64,000 nt of DNA. Origin: Phialophora verrucosa (lineage: Eukaryota > Ascomycota > Eurotiomycetes > Chaetothyriales > Herpotrichiellaceae). The stretch covers positions 558,001-622,000 of the forward strand of contig MSED01000013.1 of the NCBI GenBank assembly GCA_002099365.1, in the 5' to 3' direction. Positions 32,661 to 44,856 of this stretch are shown here, piece after piece. The notes beneath the pieces are model-generated. The model saw only the letters and a list, made by a program, of their open reading frames with translations. It had not been told where the DNA came from and searched no databases. The translations under genes and the position numbers were made by a program. Each line of letters opens with the position of its first letter. Within the stretch, counting starts at the first letter, position 1.

Positions 32661-33800
32661 CTAACTTTGATTTCCCTCAGTGGCGAATCGCTGTCTTCTC
32701 TCCCCGAAATTCTTCAGCACTGGCCTCGCCTCCCCAGTATATCCAACCTTGCGCATCCATTGCTCGAGGCTACGGACTCTCTGAGGGAATATCTTGTCAA
32801 GGAACTCGTAATCTCGACGGAGGAGTCCCCTGTTACCTCCGGATCGTCGATACAAATTGAACCATGAACTGAAATTCTGACGATACGTCAGAAGTGTGTT
32901 GTCCTCAGCCCCGGCTGTCTCGGCTCCGAGCTTCTTATCTGCAATGGCTGCAAATCCGCCAACCTTGAAATACTCCTCTAGCGTCAGGTTCTCTGCCCTA
33001 GCCGGTTTCCCAGTCACCTTTGTGAACGTCGAAGCAATGAGCTCGAGAGAGACATGCTCGAGAGCGACCTTGACGTTCGACCCCACGGACTGGTCGATGT
33101 GCGAGAAGATCCAATGCACGTAGGGGCCCAGATCGTCTAGGTGAACGAACGGGATAGCTCCGTCGTCCAGTGGCATTTGGAAGACGTAAGTACCGTTTTC
33201 GTCCCTCTTGGGACAGAACAGTTCCCACAACATCTCGACGTAAGGTCCCGTAGTCAGAATAGACCAGCGCGTACTGTTCTCTCGCTGGGGGATAGATGAG
33301 AGCCATTGTTCGACGTAGCCCTTGCCGTAATAATGCCCCGCGCGCAGGGCGTCGTCGAACCCCGTGTCGAACATGTAGTTGTCCAAGGATGACCAGATGA
33401 AGTGCTTGACGCCGGCTTGCACGGACAGCTCGTAGATCCGAATGCCCCAGTAGATCTCGTTCTTGATCCCCAGTATGAAGCTGTTGATGTTGCAGAAGAC
33501 GAGGTCGATTCCGGAGAGAGCTCTCCGCAGATCCGCATCGTCGGTTGTGCTCCCGACGCATAGTTTTACTCTGGGTAGTGTTTCCAGAAGCTTGCAGTTG
33601 GCCGAGTCGGGGTCGCGGGTAAGAACTCGAACTTCCGAGTACTCTGCGTGACGGGAGAGTTCTTTGGGTTTCAAACCTGTCAGTTCTTGGGTCCGGGATG
33701 CCGAGCTGTGGCGGTGTCGTTAGGACCAGTACTGACCTTGCACGATTGGCACCCCCTGGGCTCCGGAGCCTCCGATGACGAGGACAGATCTGGCATCCAT
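32661..33800 (-). CDS. NmrA-like NAD(P)-binding protein
   Basis: Two exons: 33800-33737 and 33676-32661, intron of 60 bases (GTCAGT donor, TGACAG acceptor), giving 359 residues. Exon 1 holds the start of a Rossmann fold, SVLVIGGSGAQGVPIVQ, matching the GxxGxxG of NmrA-type proteins. Exon 2 continues RVLTRDPDSANCK, DLVFCNINSF, KHFIWSSLDNY and ILTTGPYVEMLWE, all typical of this atypical short-chain dehydrogenase branch. The catalytic YxxxK of active SDRs is not evident, so the protein may sense redox cofactors or modify a small molecule rather than act as a standard dehydrogenase. In other fungi NmrA itself represses AreA; here no functional link is shown, though a urea transporter lies 6 kb away. 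Confidence 0.85.
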
Positions 33801-34683
33801 CTATGCGAAAGACAAGCGGTTTTGTGGCACAATAGGGGTGGAATCAGGATCTTTTGATTTTGCTGGCCATGCCATGCGGGCTGAGAGGCTCTATATCGAC
33901 ATCTTGAATGATAACGGGTTTCACAATATCACGTCGCACGATTACTTTGTTCAATATTCACCATACTAGTGCTTGGTAATTTGACCGTCGCTGGCTGAGA
34001 ACCCCGTACGATGGTTGTGATTACTGATCAGGAAGTCTAGGAGGTTTAGGAAGAGTAGGCACGGTGGAAAAAAGGAGGGTGTGGAAGCCGGAAGAGGTAC
34101 AATAAATGATTACAGTCTGCTTCGTCCGACTCCAAGTGGCTGTTCGTACATCAAACGTGGCGTGCGAATTCATTTATCGGAGTGTCGAGTAGACTGCAGC
34201 TAGACTTAGGACTTTCCATTAAAACGAATTCGCGGTCTTATGTATCCTTTGGTGCCGTATGTTGGTTGATTACTCAATACATTGACTGAAATGGCCTCGT
34301 ATGCTGTCTTGCTGAATAAAACAGGGAGCTGGAGCAGTGCAGAGGTGACACTCCGATACCGACTGCAGTGCCGTTCCAGGATCGAGAGCAGCCAGAGTCG
34401 CGCATCTATTAATCATCTACTGCGGCCAGTCCTCGGTCCAACTTTGAGAGATTCTCCAAGCCAGCTGCAAACACCCTCACAATCGTTAGCAACGCCAAAA
34501 TTATACCCGGGTCAACGTGGTATTGTCGCCGGATAGTACCGCTTGCAACTAGTTGTTTCATGAGTCAACCACACTCTCGAGCTCAGCATCCAGGACATGG
34601 TTTGCTAACCGCTATGACGGCAATAATCACAAGCATGTCGTTGAACAACCGGCCACCCTCTTCCAGATCTACCCCGTCATCGA
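33801..34683. other. Intergenic interval without supported gene
   Basis: It holds the promoter of the NmrA-like gene and the 3' flank of the next minus-strand gene. No coding frame seen. Confidence 0.5.
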
Positions 34684-35309
34684 TCACGGATTCACAGGCT
34701 TGAGCCCGATCTCCAAGAGTGTCTTCTCCGTATCCTTGCAGACCTTCCCATCCTGGACGATCACCACTTGCTTGCCCTCTGTGACAAGGATTGCAACAGT
34801 CTTCGGCCCACACTGGACTTTTCGCAGCGTTTCCCCAGCAAATTTCGACAACGCCTGCAACATTTCCGTGACAGTGGCGTTATATTTTGCCGCCACAATG
34901 TATGGGTCTTGACCCCCGTTGACTTCCGAGACCATAAGCATGACCTCCAGCTCGTTCAGCGCGCCGTCTGCGAATCGCTTCACCTGGAGAGCAGCTGATA
35001 TGTTATCAACGAAATCTGACTCTGGAGGATCGGGTGCATGATGAAGCGTATTGGGCTCTGTTCGTTCCGCATACCCTGCGTCGTCGACCGGGGTGTTTGC
35101 TTCGGGGGCTTCTGTCTCGATCCAAACCTCCACTGCCTTCTTGCGGTACTGCCATGTAGTTGCTTCTGGCTTGGTGAATGGTTCATCTGTCGAATCTGAC
35201 GAAAGGATGATTACTTCTGATTGAACATCAGTTGCCAGTGCGAAAGATGGGGCTTAGGGACAACGAAGGACATACCTGCTTCGGGAGGTTGATCTTTCTC
35301 GCTGACCAT
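34684..35309 (-). CDS. Unrecognised small protein (188 aa)
   Basis: Two exons: 35309-35276 and 35216-34684, intron of 59 bases (GTATGT donor, AATCAG acceptor), frame kept. The first half is acidic and disordered (EVIILSSDSTDEPFTKPEA, then VEVWIETEAPEANT). The second half looks folded: FVDNISAALQVKRFADGALN, then AKYNATVTEMLQALSKFAGE, and a beta-rich end with CGPKTVAILVTEGKQVVIVQ. The opening VIILSSDS resembles a SUMO-interacting motif (hydrophobic core next to serines and acids), as an inference. I recognise no family. No neighbour suggests a role. Confidence 0.6.
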
Positions 35310-36190
35310 GACGTACCCTCAGGAGTGCCGATCTGAGGATTCCCCCGGGGGTACGGGGTTGGGGGAAAGGGATAGGGGGCGCAATGTAGCAACTACCAGT
35401 CTCTACTTCTGTCGTAATAAGTCCTTAGAATGCTGACAAGAGATCCAAAGAGCACTGGCTGGACAGGAGCATGGGTGCTCAAACGCAATGTGATTGAGCG
35501 AGCACAGGAGGGCAAGGTCGTTAAAAGCGAGGAATAGCCGGAGAGCCCAAAACGCACTGTTCTGCACAAACAACTGCTGTCAATATTGTTTGCTTCCTGG
35601 TTCTTGACAATGTGTTCGTGCAGTCAGCGTCGTCGGTCCCCTCGCCAATGTTGGCGATCTGGAAATGTTCTGACGGAACGTCGAAATATTTACGACTATC
35701 TGGCTCAAAGGCGGGGAGATGGGCGGGTGTCAATTCCGGTTTATAGTGCGCAAAGTCCTAGAGAGTGAATATGAGACCTACTCTATTTTGCCCGATTCAT
35801 AATCTTCTTATATGTGTCCAATAGGGTGGGATAGGTTCAATGAACTGAGAGAGCAAACCTATATATACAAGCGAGCAAACGAACACCCCGATCTTGCTCC
35901 GAGATACCGTCGTATGTGTGTACTCGGGGAAACGGCCCAAGAAGAGAGATACAGATACCTGAAGAAAATGGTTCCGGTGCACTAAGAGATAAAGATTGAT
36001 CCAAGATCCGGAAAGGTTGTTAGTATACTCCTTGCCATGTTACAGGACGTCATACGGGGGCCTGGAAGAGCAGGTACGGCCTCTCTGTGCTATGTGTGGC
36101 GCGAAAACGTAGCTCCGCTTCACCTCAAGTCACACGAACTCCAAAGAAAAATCAAGATTCGCAAATGGTATTTGATCTCTCTGCAATAAT
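35310..36190. other. Intergenic interval without supported gene
   Basis: No credible coding frame, RNA gene or repeat seen. Confidence 0.5.
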
Positions 36191-37154
36191 TTATGAGAGC
36201 CTGTTGCTCTGCAGGTCAACTCGACTGTGCTTGTCGAATCCCTTTACTTCTGTCCTGCAGACAACAAATTGTTCACCCTCCCCCCGAGTAGACTTTCCCT
36301 CGGTCGTATCCAACCTGATGTGGTGCTGACGGCTGATACACGTAGTGACCAGGTCCCAAGGCTTCGCTGCAGCCGCTTGCTGACCCAAGTTAAGCTCGCC
36401 AAGATTGACTGCTCCGGCACCAACATGCCTTGGATCAGGGGCTGAATTTCCTCTTTCGGTCAGATTGGTCAGGACGATACACTCTTCCCACCCTTTCTCC
36501 AGGATTTTGACTCCTCGCCTCTCGATTTGGTGGTTGTACTCGACTCGCTGTGCTGGTCCGGCGTGTTTGGAGTAGCTCCTGGAGACTGATGTCAGCCAAG
36601 TATGAAGGTCCGTGGAAGGTGTTCGGCTGGTAGACGTATGAAGGTTCGCGGAAGGTGTTCGGCCCGTAGACGCTTCCCTCATTCTTGGGTGGTCGAGCAT
36701 CAACGGAAGACGAGGTCGCCACAGTGCAGGCATTGATGGTCGCTGCCTCTAGGGCGTCACTGAGGTTGTCTAAGTCGATGTCCCCATCGTCCCAAGTTCG
36801 TTCTCCCGCCATGGCTCCCAATGTGGTCCTTGCACCACCGGATCGTGCCCCTGGTAAGATGGGAAGAGACCAATGAGAAGGGTCTCTGAGAGGTGGTGGA
36901 TCTTCTCAGTGATATCAGCGATGCAAGAGTATGAGAATGTTTTGTCACTCACTGCAAGCACGCTCCAGCGCATCAGTCGCACGACTCGACGAAGGACGTT
37001 GACGTTGTGCACTGGGCACCTTCTTCTCACCTCCACCACTGTTAGTTCCGCCAATCGGCTCTGCTTTCGGATCAGTCAGAGTCCAACAACTAGATAGGAC
37101 TGCCCTGGTAGAACACATCTGGGCTGACTCACTTTGACCGTGGGTTGGATTCAT
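36191..37154 (-). CDS. Unrecognised orphan gene, at least four exons, one junction unresolved
   Basis: Exon 1 is 37154-37133, exon 2 is 37060-36953, and exon 3 starts at 36850; both introns have GTGAGT donors and keep frame. Exon 3 reads RTWDDGDIDLDNLSDALEAA, then a region with a tandem 12-residue duplication (VYGPNTFREPSY / VYQPNTFHGPSY). After that the protein-like reading changes frame and continues YSKHAGPAQRVEYNHQIERR, then EKGWEECIVLTNLTERGN, and ends at 36191. A CTGAC branch-like element and CTCCAG acceptor lie at the switch, but I find no good donor, so it is either an intron with an unusual donor or a frameshift. The protein is charged and largely disordered. Family unknown. Confidence 0.45.
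36603..36675. repeat. 36-bp tandem duplication inside an orphan gene
   Basis: Two adjacent copies of a 36-base unit (plus strand ...GAAGGTGTTCGGC...), differing at a few positions. The unit is a multiple of three and produces the repeated 12-residue segment in exon 3. Confidence 0.8.
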
Positions 37155-38683
37155 GGTGGCAGTTGCCTGAAGTTCTCTTCGGAGCTACTTGAGTTATCCT
37201 CGAGGTAGCAAGCAGTCGAGTTTTGCGGTCGACTGAGGAGAGAAAGGAGCCATACTCGAGGCAGAGGGCAAAGCAGTACATATATATATAGGCCTTGGAA
37301 GGGTTGGCGACAACCGGTCACGTTGAGCGCCAAGACGACATCATAAGTGCGCGAAGTAGCTGCTTAATATAGCCCGAGAAAGGCAGCGGCCCCGGTGGCA
37401 GTGACACACTGAACGCACTTCACAGCCAGAAGCAGTGACGATTAGTGCCCGGACCGAAATATCCTTTGTCACTTCACTTAGCCGACAAATATTAGAATTC
37501 ATGGGCTGTGAAGTGAATCAGGTGACAGGAAACAGTGAGCCTTCTCCTCTTTCAGGCATGGCTTGTTAAGCCCCAGGCAGTTATGGTTGATCATATGTCA
37601 GGATTGACGCCAATGCTGGGACAAATACCTGCACGCTGACTTGGGTGACAGTGTTATCCCAAGGCACCGACATTATAACAGCTAGTATCGCTCATATTTC
37701 TGTCACCGGCATCTGCTCTCCTCTAGATACTGTTTCGCTTTCAATGTGACCTGTAGCGGGTTTTATCAAGGCATTTCTGAAGCTGTGCCTCAGTGAAGGG
37801 CTCTGAGGCAGTTCAGTGGTCTAGAGCTGAATACGGGCCTTGGTGTGTTACCACAATTTGACAAAGCTTCATTCTAGGCAACCCATTGTGGCCAGCTATT
37901 CACTTACGAATCCCGATTAGGGGTTCGAATATTTCCCCTCTACAGACCAGACAGCTCGGGGATCCCACTTACCTCGATTTATAGACGCCTGACTGATTGC
38001 AGGGATTGATCCTAGTACATTCTAACCCGGGGCGCTGTGGTCGGACGCAAGAGCGTGCATGGTATCGTCGAGGCGGTCCGGCCTTCAATTCTAGGTGCCT
38101 ACTCCTGCTCGCAGATTTCGCCATTCCTCATTCGAGGTCTCGTTTGTCACCCACAATGCTCATCAGGGTGCAAGAATCGAGGGGCTCAGGCTCTCGATAT
38201 TTCAAAGCCAGGGGCTGAATGAGCCAAGACAAAGTGCTTTGTCCTTCCACCCTCAGCAACGGTCAAGCAGCCCTTTGACACTGGGAAAGCGCAAACCACG
38301 CCAAACTGGCAAAATGCACCGCAGAGCCCAAGATTGGCGTGCACCCACCCGTACTCAGTGTTATTGAAGGTGTATCTAAATCTCGGGACAACCAGCGGAG
38401 AGCCAAGGAACGCCAAGACGTCAGGGGCACGCAGCCTTGTGTTTTGGAGTAAACGCCTCGCAACGGTCGCACAGCGAACAAGCAATCCTCTAGGATACCC
38501 GTTCGCCCATTATACGGGACAGGCGGGGAACAATATGTCCGTTGACTTGAAGCACTGTTTGCAGAGTCTCGCTATAAAACACGTTCCAGTACAATGTTTT
38601 CCTACACCCCATCAAGGATGCTCGACCTAATTACTCCGTACCTTGACGAACCAAAATTCCGTACTTCGTAGACAGCCTCGAAA
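37155..38683. other. Divergent intergenic region
   Basis: 1.5 kb between two orphan genes pointing away from each other. Frames up to about 100 codons are not convincing. A short (TA)n run is at about 37280. Confidence 0.45.
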
Positions 38684-39458
38684 ATGTGGCGGACTCAAAC
38701 AGACATACTCCGGTCCCGAAAATAGCTAGCAGAAGACTTTGTTGCCGCGCGCCTTCTCTGCCAGAACCCATACGCCGACCTCAGCGGGACGATTAATCCC
38801 GTGCCATCAGTCACCCAGCTTCTGTGGCGCCAGGCCAAGCTTGCGGGGTGGTTGTACAACCTCTTGCAGGCAAAGGGAGAAGTAAATTAAAACCTTGCTT
38901 TTCCTTGGCACTCGAAGCGATCAAGAAATAATATCTTCTCCGCTGACTTCTATTCCGTAGACCGCGCGATCTATTCTCGATGTCCTGTCCCTCCGAGAGT
39001 GCAATTACGGAGCCAACATCGCTGAAAGCCTGAAGATTCGAGATGACGTCTATCAGAGCTTCGAGGACTTGCATCTCCTTCCAACCCAACCTCAAGTCGT
39101 CGATACACAACCTGGTAATTGGGAAGGATATGCCCAGAGTAAAGGCAAAGAGCCAGCCAAAGACTGGCGTACATTGCCCAGTCAGCAAGGACTGGATGTC
39201 GTGACATTGGTTCCGGACACTCCCTCACAGTACCATGTTGATGAAATTGATCCAGAGCTATTTGAGCCACAAGATCCTCCTCAGAAAAGGCCAATGTGGA
39301 CAAAGAATCCAAGCTCTGATACGGACTATCAGGCAATGAAAGGATTGGCTCCCCGGCAAGCTGCCCCTTTTTCTCAGGCAGAAGGCACAATTGGCTCCAT
39401 GGGAGAATGTCAACCATACTGGACAGAATCCGAAATTGATGCTCTCTTCAAACCCTGA
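38684..39458 (+). CDS. Unrecognised orphan gene, 5' end unresolved or interrupted by TAG
   Basis: Two exons are clear. The first ends at 38881 (donor GTAAAT) and the second is 38961-39458, with a CTGAC branch and CCGTAG acceptor; frame is kept. The product has a helical N-terminal part (EDFVAARLLCQNPYADLSGT, then TQLLWRQAKLAGWLYNLLQA and NYGANIAESLKIRDDVYQSF) and a Pro-rich, polar C-terminal part (LPTQPQVVDTQPGNWEGYAQ) ending in SEIDALFKP. No ATG exists in the open part of exon 1. The nearest in-frame ATG (38684) is separated from it by one TAG at 38723-38725: MWRTQTDILRSRK, stop, LAEDFVAARL. Either the TAG is a nonsense mutation or an upstream exon joins at 38732/38733. Family unknown. Confidence 0.45.
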
Positions 39459-40158
39459 CGATTGACACCCACAACGAGGCCGCCATTTCACCGAGGGAGG
39501 GATCGGGGGTGGGAAGTGGCGGAAGGTAGGAGATGGCTTTCATGAGTTCCATTTAATTACTCACAGAGTTGAAGGGAGAAAGAACATGCCCGAAGCACGA
39601 AACGGTTGGGTTGGTGAGATTTTTATCCCGTCGGATAGAATAGCGAGGAGGACTTTGTTTCAATTTGTTTCCCAACGAGCACGCCATGCACTTGGCATTG
39701 GTAACGGCTCAGAGTTGGCGTTGTTGAGTGGGAGGACGCCGGCTTAGATTTTATGGACAAGATAACCATTTGAGAATCTCGGGTTCAACTGGTGCGGATG
39801 TTGGTTACTTATACAGTACAGTGGTATTCATGCCGTTTGAACCTACTTGACTACCATAGTTCTCAGCATAGAATCCGAGCCTCCCGTTCTGAATATCATT
39901 TCCATTTTCAGCCCCATAGCATCATCCAGCCGGAGAAAGGTGGAGGGTTCGCCCTGACAACTAACTACAGAAGCCACTCAAACTTTATACGCAGCTATAG
40001 GGGCCGGTCTGAATCACGTCTTACAGGGTGTTGCCCATGGTTCTATGATCTATCTATGATTATCTATGATCTATCATCTACTTCCCCAGTTGTATATTGC
40101 GCTCCAGCATGCCAATTGTATCTCTATGGTGGTAATCACTGCAATGCAAGACACCGTC
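39459..40158. other. Convergent intergenic region
   Basis: It lies between the stop at 39458 (plus strand) and the stop at 40159 (minus strand). It includes an imperfect CTATGAT-rich run at about 40040-40080. No gene seen. Confidence 0.5.
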
Positions 40159-42424
40159 TCATCTCCTCTTCTTCAAGTCATTCACCATTCCACGAGCCGC
40201 CCGAGCAATGGCATGTCGACCATCATAGCACGGGTACACGATGACGGCGAACATGGCGCCGAAGTGCCAGATGATGGCCATGGTGACCCATCCGTCGAAG
40301 AACGTCTTCGTGAAGATGTAGTCGCGGTACAACGGCAGAGGCCAGAGGACGATCGTCACCAAGACGTTGACGACAAAGTAGATGCTGGCGATCTTGAACC
40401 ACTTTTTGATATGCCGGATGGTTTTCTCATCAAAGGGATGAGTCACTTGGTCAATAGGGATTTTGGCGTTGAGTTTGTGGCGTGGTGGAGATGGGCTTTG
40501 ACTTGGACTGGGGCTTTGTGGTGAGCCGCTCTCCTCTCCAGCCGCGAGATAGGGTCGTTTCTCAGAGCTGGAGCTGATGGTCCCCTTGGGTTCCTCATTC
40601 ACGGCTTCGCTGCTGGGCAGTCCGGACTGCAGGCTGCTTGGTTGGCTAGTGTCTTCGATCAAGTCAATTCTCAAAAACTCGCGCCAGTCAAATTGGCTGG
40701 GCCAGGCCAAGGAGATGATGACAGAATAGAGAGCCGGCGAGAAGAAAGAGACAATGGCAGCGTAAAGCCCTGGCACTTGATCCTGGGTGGTTTGAATGTT
40801 GATTGCACCAGACCACGCCCACGACAGGGAGAGCCACGTTGCAACACCGGACAGGAGGCCAAGAATGGGAGCCAGGATGGCCGCCAGCTTGGTTTGCCTC
40901 GACCAGAGAAGCGTCAGGATCATGGGTAGGATGCCGGGACATGCAACGATGGGTCGGAAGTAGGTGGACCAGTTGTTGGTTGCGCCGGCGTACTCGAGCA
41001 TGATGGCAAAGCCAGCCATAAAGCAGCCGTGGAAGACGACACCCCAATGGCTCACCTGGAGAGTTCTGCGGTCGGACGCGCGTGGATTGATATAGGTGCG
41101 GAAAAAGTCGAGGGAGATGATGCTGCTCACAGCTATCATAGACGAAGATACCGTGCTGGTGATGGCCATAAAGATGAGGACAAGAAGGCCGGCCGTCGCG
41201 CCGGTGCCGAGTAGAGACCTTAATACGTACGGCATGACGAGGCCTGAGTTGACTTGAGTGACTGTCAGAGTATTGGGGTAGTCGAACCAGACAGGAGTCT
41301 TCTCGATAGCACGGGCACTGAGCCCGATAATGGTGCCGGTACACCAGGGGATGGCGAGGATGACGACAGACACCAGGTCGTATGCGGGGACAGTCGAGTG
41401 TACTTCGGAGGCGAATGATTTCTGCCAGAAAGCTGTGTCCATGAGCACGAGTGCGAGGTTGCCGAACTTGAGGACGAGGCCGAAAAGAAGCGCTGTAACA
41501 GAGACATTAGCGAAACCGCTCTAATATGACGGAGACGAATTTCCCTTACAGCTCTTGGATTTCATGGTCAAAAGCGAGCCTTTGTAGTTGCCGGGAATAT
41601 AATCGTCAGTGGCCTTGACTTTCTCGTACAAGCCCGAGAGGCCGCCAATGTGTTCGTTCGTCAAGACGGCCAGGGAGAAGTAGATGAGGAGGATCAACGC
41701 AATGGTTGTGTGGATGAAATCGGTCAAGAAAGTTGCCTTCAGCCCCCCAACGGCCGTATAGGTGACGACTTCAGAAGTACAACGATCAGCAGTCTGTCTT
41801 CATACGCTTGATGTTATCTGCCAGGGCTGACTTACCTCCAGCAGGGATCAGGATGCACGCAGCGACGACGTGCATTCCAGTCATCCCCGTCACCAGCTGA
41901 GAACCTGCGAGAATCATGCTCCCGCAGCCAAAAATGTTGTTGACCAGGTTCAGGAGGATGAACAGCATGTGCGCATATTTTCCATATCTCATCTTGATGA
42001 TCTCAAGCGAGGTATGGGCGTAGGGTACTCGCAGCTTTGCCACGATACCGAGCACCGCCATGAGGGCAATCTGAAAAGACAATCCACTCGCCCACCAGAT
42101 CGGTAACGCGATTCCCCACTTGTATGTGTAGGCAGCCGAAAAGACACTCTCATTAATCCACATCCTGTAGTCGATCACGTGAGTCGACACATACACTTCG
42201 CTTTATCACGGGCAGTTAACTTACCAGCTCGAGAAGACAGCCGATGCCGTCAATCCGGTCCCCACGGAACGATTTGCAACCATGAACATCTCGGACTGGT
42301 CACTATCCTCTGAAAGGTACCTCCTCTGGATGCGGACTGCAGCGATGATGATCAGACAAAACAGGACCGAAAGCCCGACAATAACGCCATAGCCGTCGGC
42401 CTGGCTGAGCAGCTGCACAGCCAT
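40159..42424 (-). CDS. DUR3: Urea active transporter, DUR3-type sodium:solute symporter family protein
   Basis: Four exons in order: 42424-42225, 42164-41836, 41768-41550 and 41492-40159. The introns are 57-67 bases and the joined frame gives 693 residues. The second intron appears to end in AAG. The sequence is strongly hydrophobic with about 14-15 helices. Family segments include FMVANRSVGTGLTASAVFSS, WMWINESVFSAAYTYKWGIA, IPAGVVTYTAVGGLKATFLT, LALVLMDTAFWQKSFAS and VSSSMIAVSSIISLDFFRTY. DUR3 proteins carry urea (and polyamines in yeast) into the cell with protons or sodium. A hydrophilic, Ser/Pro-rich loop (QSPSPSQSPSPPRHK) precedes the last helices. In other fungi DUR3 is under nitrogen control; I found no convincing HGATAR cluster in the promoter. 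Confidence 0.92.
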
Positions 42425-44856
42425 CTTGGAAATCGAACAATATCGACAATGGAGAGACCAGGAATGAGACAAGAAGAAATACCGCAGCGGAGTACCTCCG
42501 GAAATTCTCGAAGTACTTATATACTATGACCATGTACACCCCCAACCCACGTGTTCTGCATAGGCGCAGATGGTATCATCCATCAGCGCGCTGACCTACC
42601 TTTGCCCAGGCCTGCTGGGTGAAGCAAGACAAGCAGTGCTTATTTTCTAATTAACCGGAGTAAGCTTTTTCTTATTCGTTGGGATGCTTGGGTGGAATAG
42701 AAATCTGAAATCGTGCGCGAACGTGGTGGAGCAGCGTGATTGCGTTATGTGCTTCTCGCAGCACGCAATGCGAAGCACAAGTCCGCAGCTTGAGATATCC
42801 CTCTCAAACATGAGAAGCCGCCTAACGATTAGCTTGCTGCGGCGATCCGCGCTCCACGAGTGGCATTTTATGTTCGGGATCCTTGGTTTATGTCTCGCTC
42901 GCGTACCTGGCAGAAGTGCTGTGTTGAACCGGCGTTGTCCGGTAGTGGAATTGCTAGACGCAGGCGCAAAGAAGGTGAGCATTTCTCGGAAGGCCTGAAG
43001 AAGATCTGGACATGGGAGATCGCTTTAGCAGCATAGCAGGCGATAGTTATTTGACTGTTCGGCCTGGAATTTGTGCAACTCGTGAGGTTGTTGGACTCTC
43101 GTCTTGGATTGTGGTGCAGCAAATGAAAGGATTCCGAAATGTTTCCAGCCAACTACGGCAACACCTCCACGTGGCTTTCACGAAGCCTTGCATGCATTCC
43201 CTTTTTCGATTCAAGTGATGGCAATGCGATGCAGGCCAACTATTACCAATTTTCTTTTCCATAGAGATATTCCCGCATGCGCAGAGCTCTTCATTCACCA
43301 CAAGCAGGAGTCACCCAGTAGTCGATGTTCCCCGACATGACCTGACAGAGGCAGAGAATCGACTGCCTGGTAGAGGCAGCGCATTTTGTCTCCTAGATAT
43401 ACTGTATCGGAAAGATGCCGTGCCAACATGTCCGCTCCTATCCATTCGGAGTTTAAGATACTGTAAAGAAAGGTCGGGGTTAATCAAGCCCCGGGGCATC
43501 CTCGTTGCGAGTTTCATGACCTTCGACATTGCTAGACAGAAGGTGTTACTGGACTCAGCACGACGCCGCAATCAAAGTGTGGAAATCTTCTCGTGGGTAA
43601 TGCCTTGTTCACCCTCCACTCCTTGGCCTTGCAACTCCCGCTTCGCAGTCCTCGGCTGGGCTGCGACAGGAGGTATATTGCATTGCCAGTGCCCTCAGCG
43701 CTCGCACCCTTTAAGTCGGCGCCTCGTTGAGAGTCAGACGGTATTGCGCAGAAAAGCTTCGAAAGAAAATTGGATGTAGTCAAAGATAGCCTGAAATGCG
43801 TGGAGTCAAGCGAAGGCGCAACCCAACAGAAAAATGACATCATCACGCTTGCGGCGCTACCCAGGTGCTAGCACCACCCTCATTTTCCTTTCAATTGCTT
43901 TTCACTTAACTTTCACCGCGTGGACTGCTGCCAGGCCTTGTAAGAATTCTTTCCTGTGAACATCTCCTCTCCGTACGGCTCCAACTTTGCAGGACGCTTC
44001 GGCGGCCCCATGTTTTATTCCTGAGTCGAACTCCGGACATGGCTTGACACGTCCAGAACAAGGCTTCCCAGGCGTTTTGGCTCGAATACCAACGCTACTC
44101 TAGTTATTCGTCGTCGATATTCCCCTTTCCTCGTTTCCTACTTACGGATTGTGCCTTCCTCCTAGCTTTGGCTAAATCACTCGATGACTGAATGAACTTG
44201 TCTGGTTTGGCACCAATTCATTCTCAAAAGTCTCAACTCCGTCGACAATCTGGAACTAACGCAATTGACCTGCAGATTCCTTAGTCCTTAGACAGAATGG
44301 GAGCGAGTTTGACAGCACCAGACATTTGGACACAAACACCGTAACTCGCCCAATTTCTGGATGATGCTTTGTTTGGGAGACCAACAAAGGTTTTGCAATC
44401 CATTGTTTTCTTCGGCTTGAGCTTCAACGGACTGAGTACCAAGCTGCTACGTTGAAGAAACATCCTCTCGCGTATACGAAGATCCCTCTCCATGCTAAGA
44501 TGTAGCTTAAAGGTGAAATATCTATCGGGATGAGATGGATCATGGTGCCGAAGCTTGACAGGGAACAAGGCACCGACAGCCTCAACTGCGAGAGTTCAGC
44601 ATTGAACTGCCTTTGCTCTTCACAAGGATGAATACCTTCTATTTGGAACAACTGCCTGATGGCAGTGCGGTCGGGACTGCCTTTACCGGCCGCATATTTC
44701 TCGAAGGCATCAGTTCTCAAACGCAAGCTCATCCTTCTCAACATCGCCCCACCACAGATACCGACACTGGTACCCGGGATCCAGTCGGTCGTCCAACTAC
44801 GACCTGTTTAATCTAGCTCAGCTTATCAAACTGAAGAGAAGTCCATATTCTCTGCC
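42425..44856. other. Divergent intergenic region, 2.4 kb
   Basis: It lies between the DUR3-like ATG (minus) and the orphan ATG at 44857 (plus). No credible coding frame, tRNA or repeat. The length suggests large promoters or a decayed gene. Confidence 0.45.

Noticed and set aside
37915..37945. GGGGTTCGAATATTTCCCC, similar to a tRNA B-box
   Set aside because: No matching A-box or cloverleaf around it.
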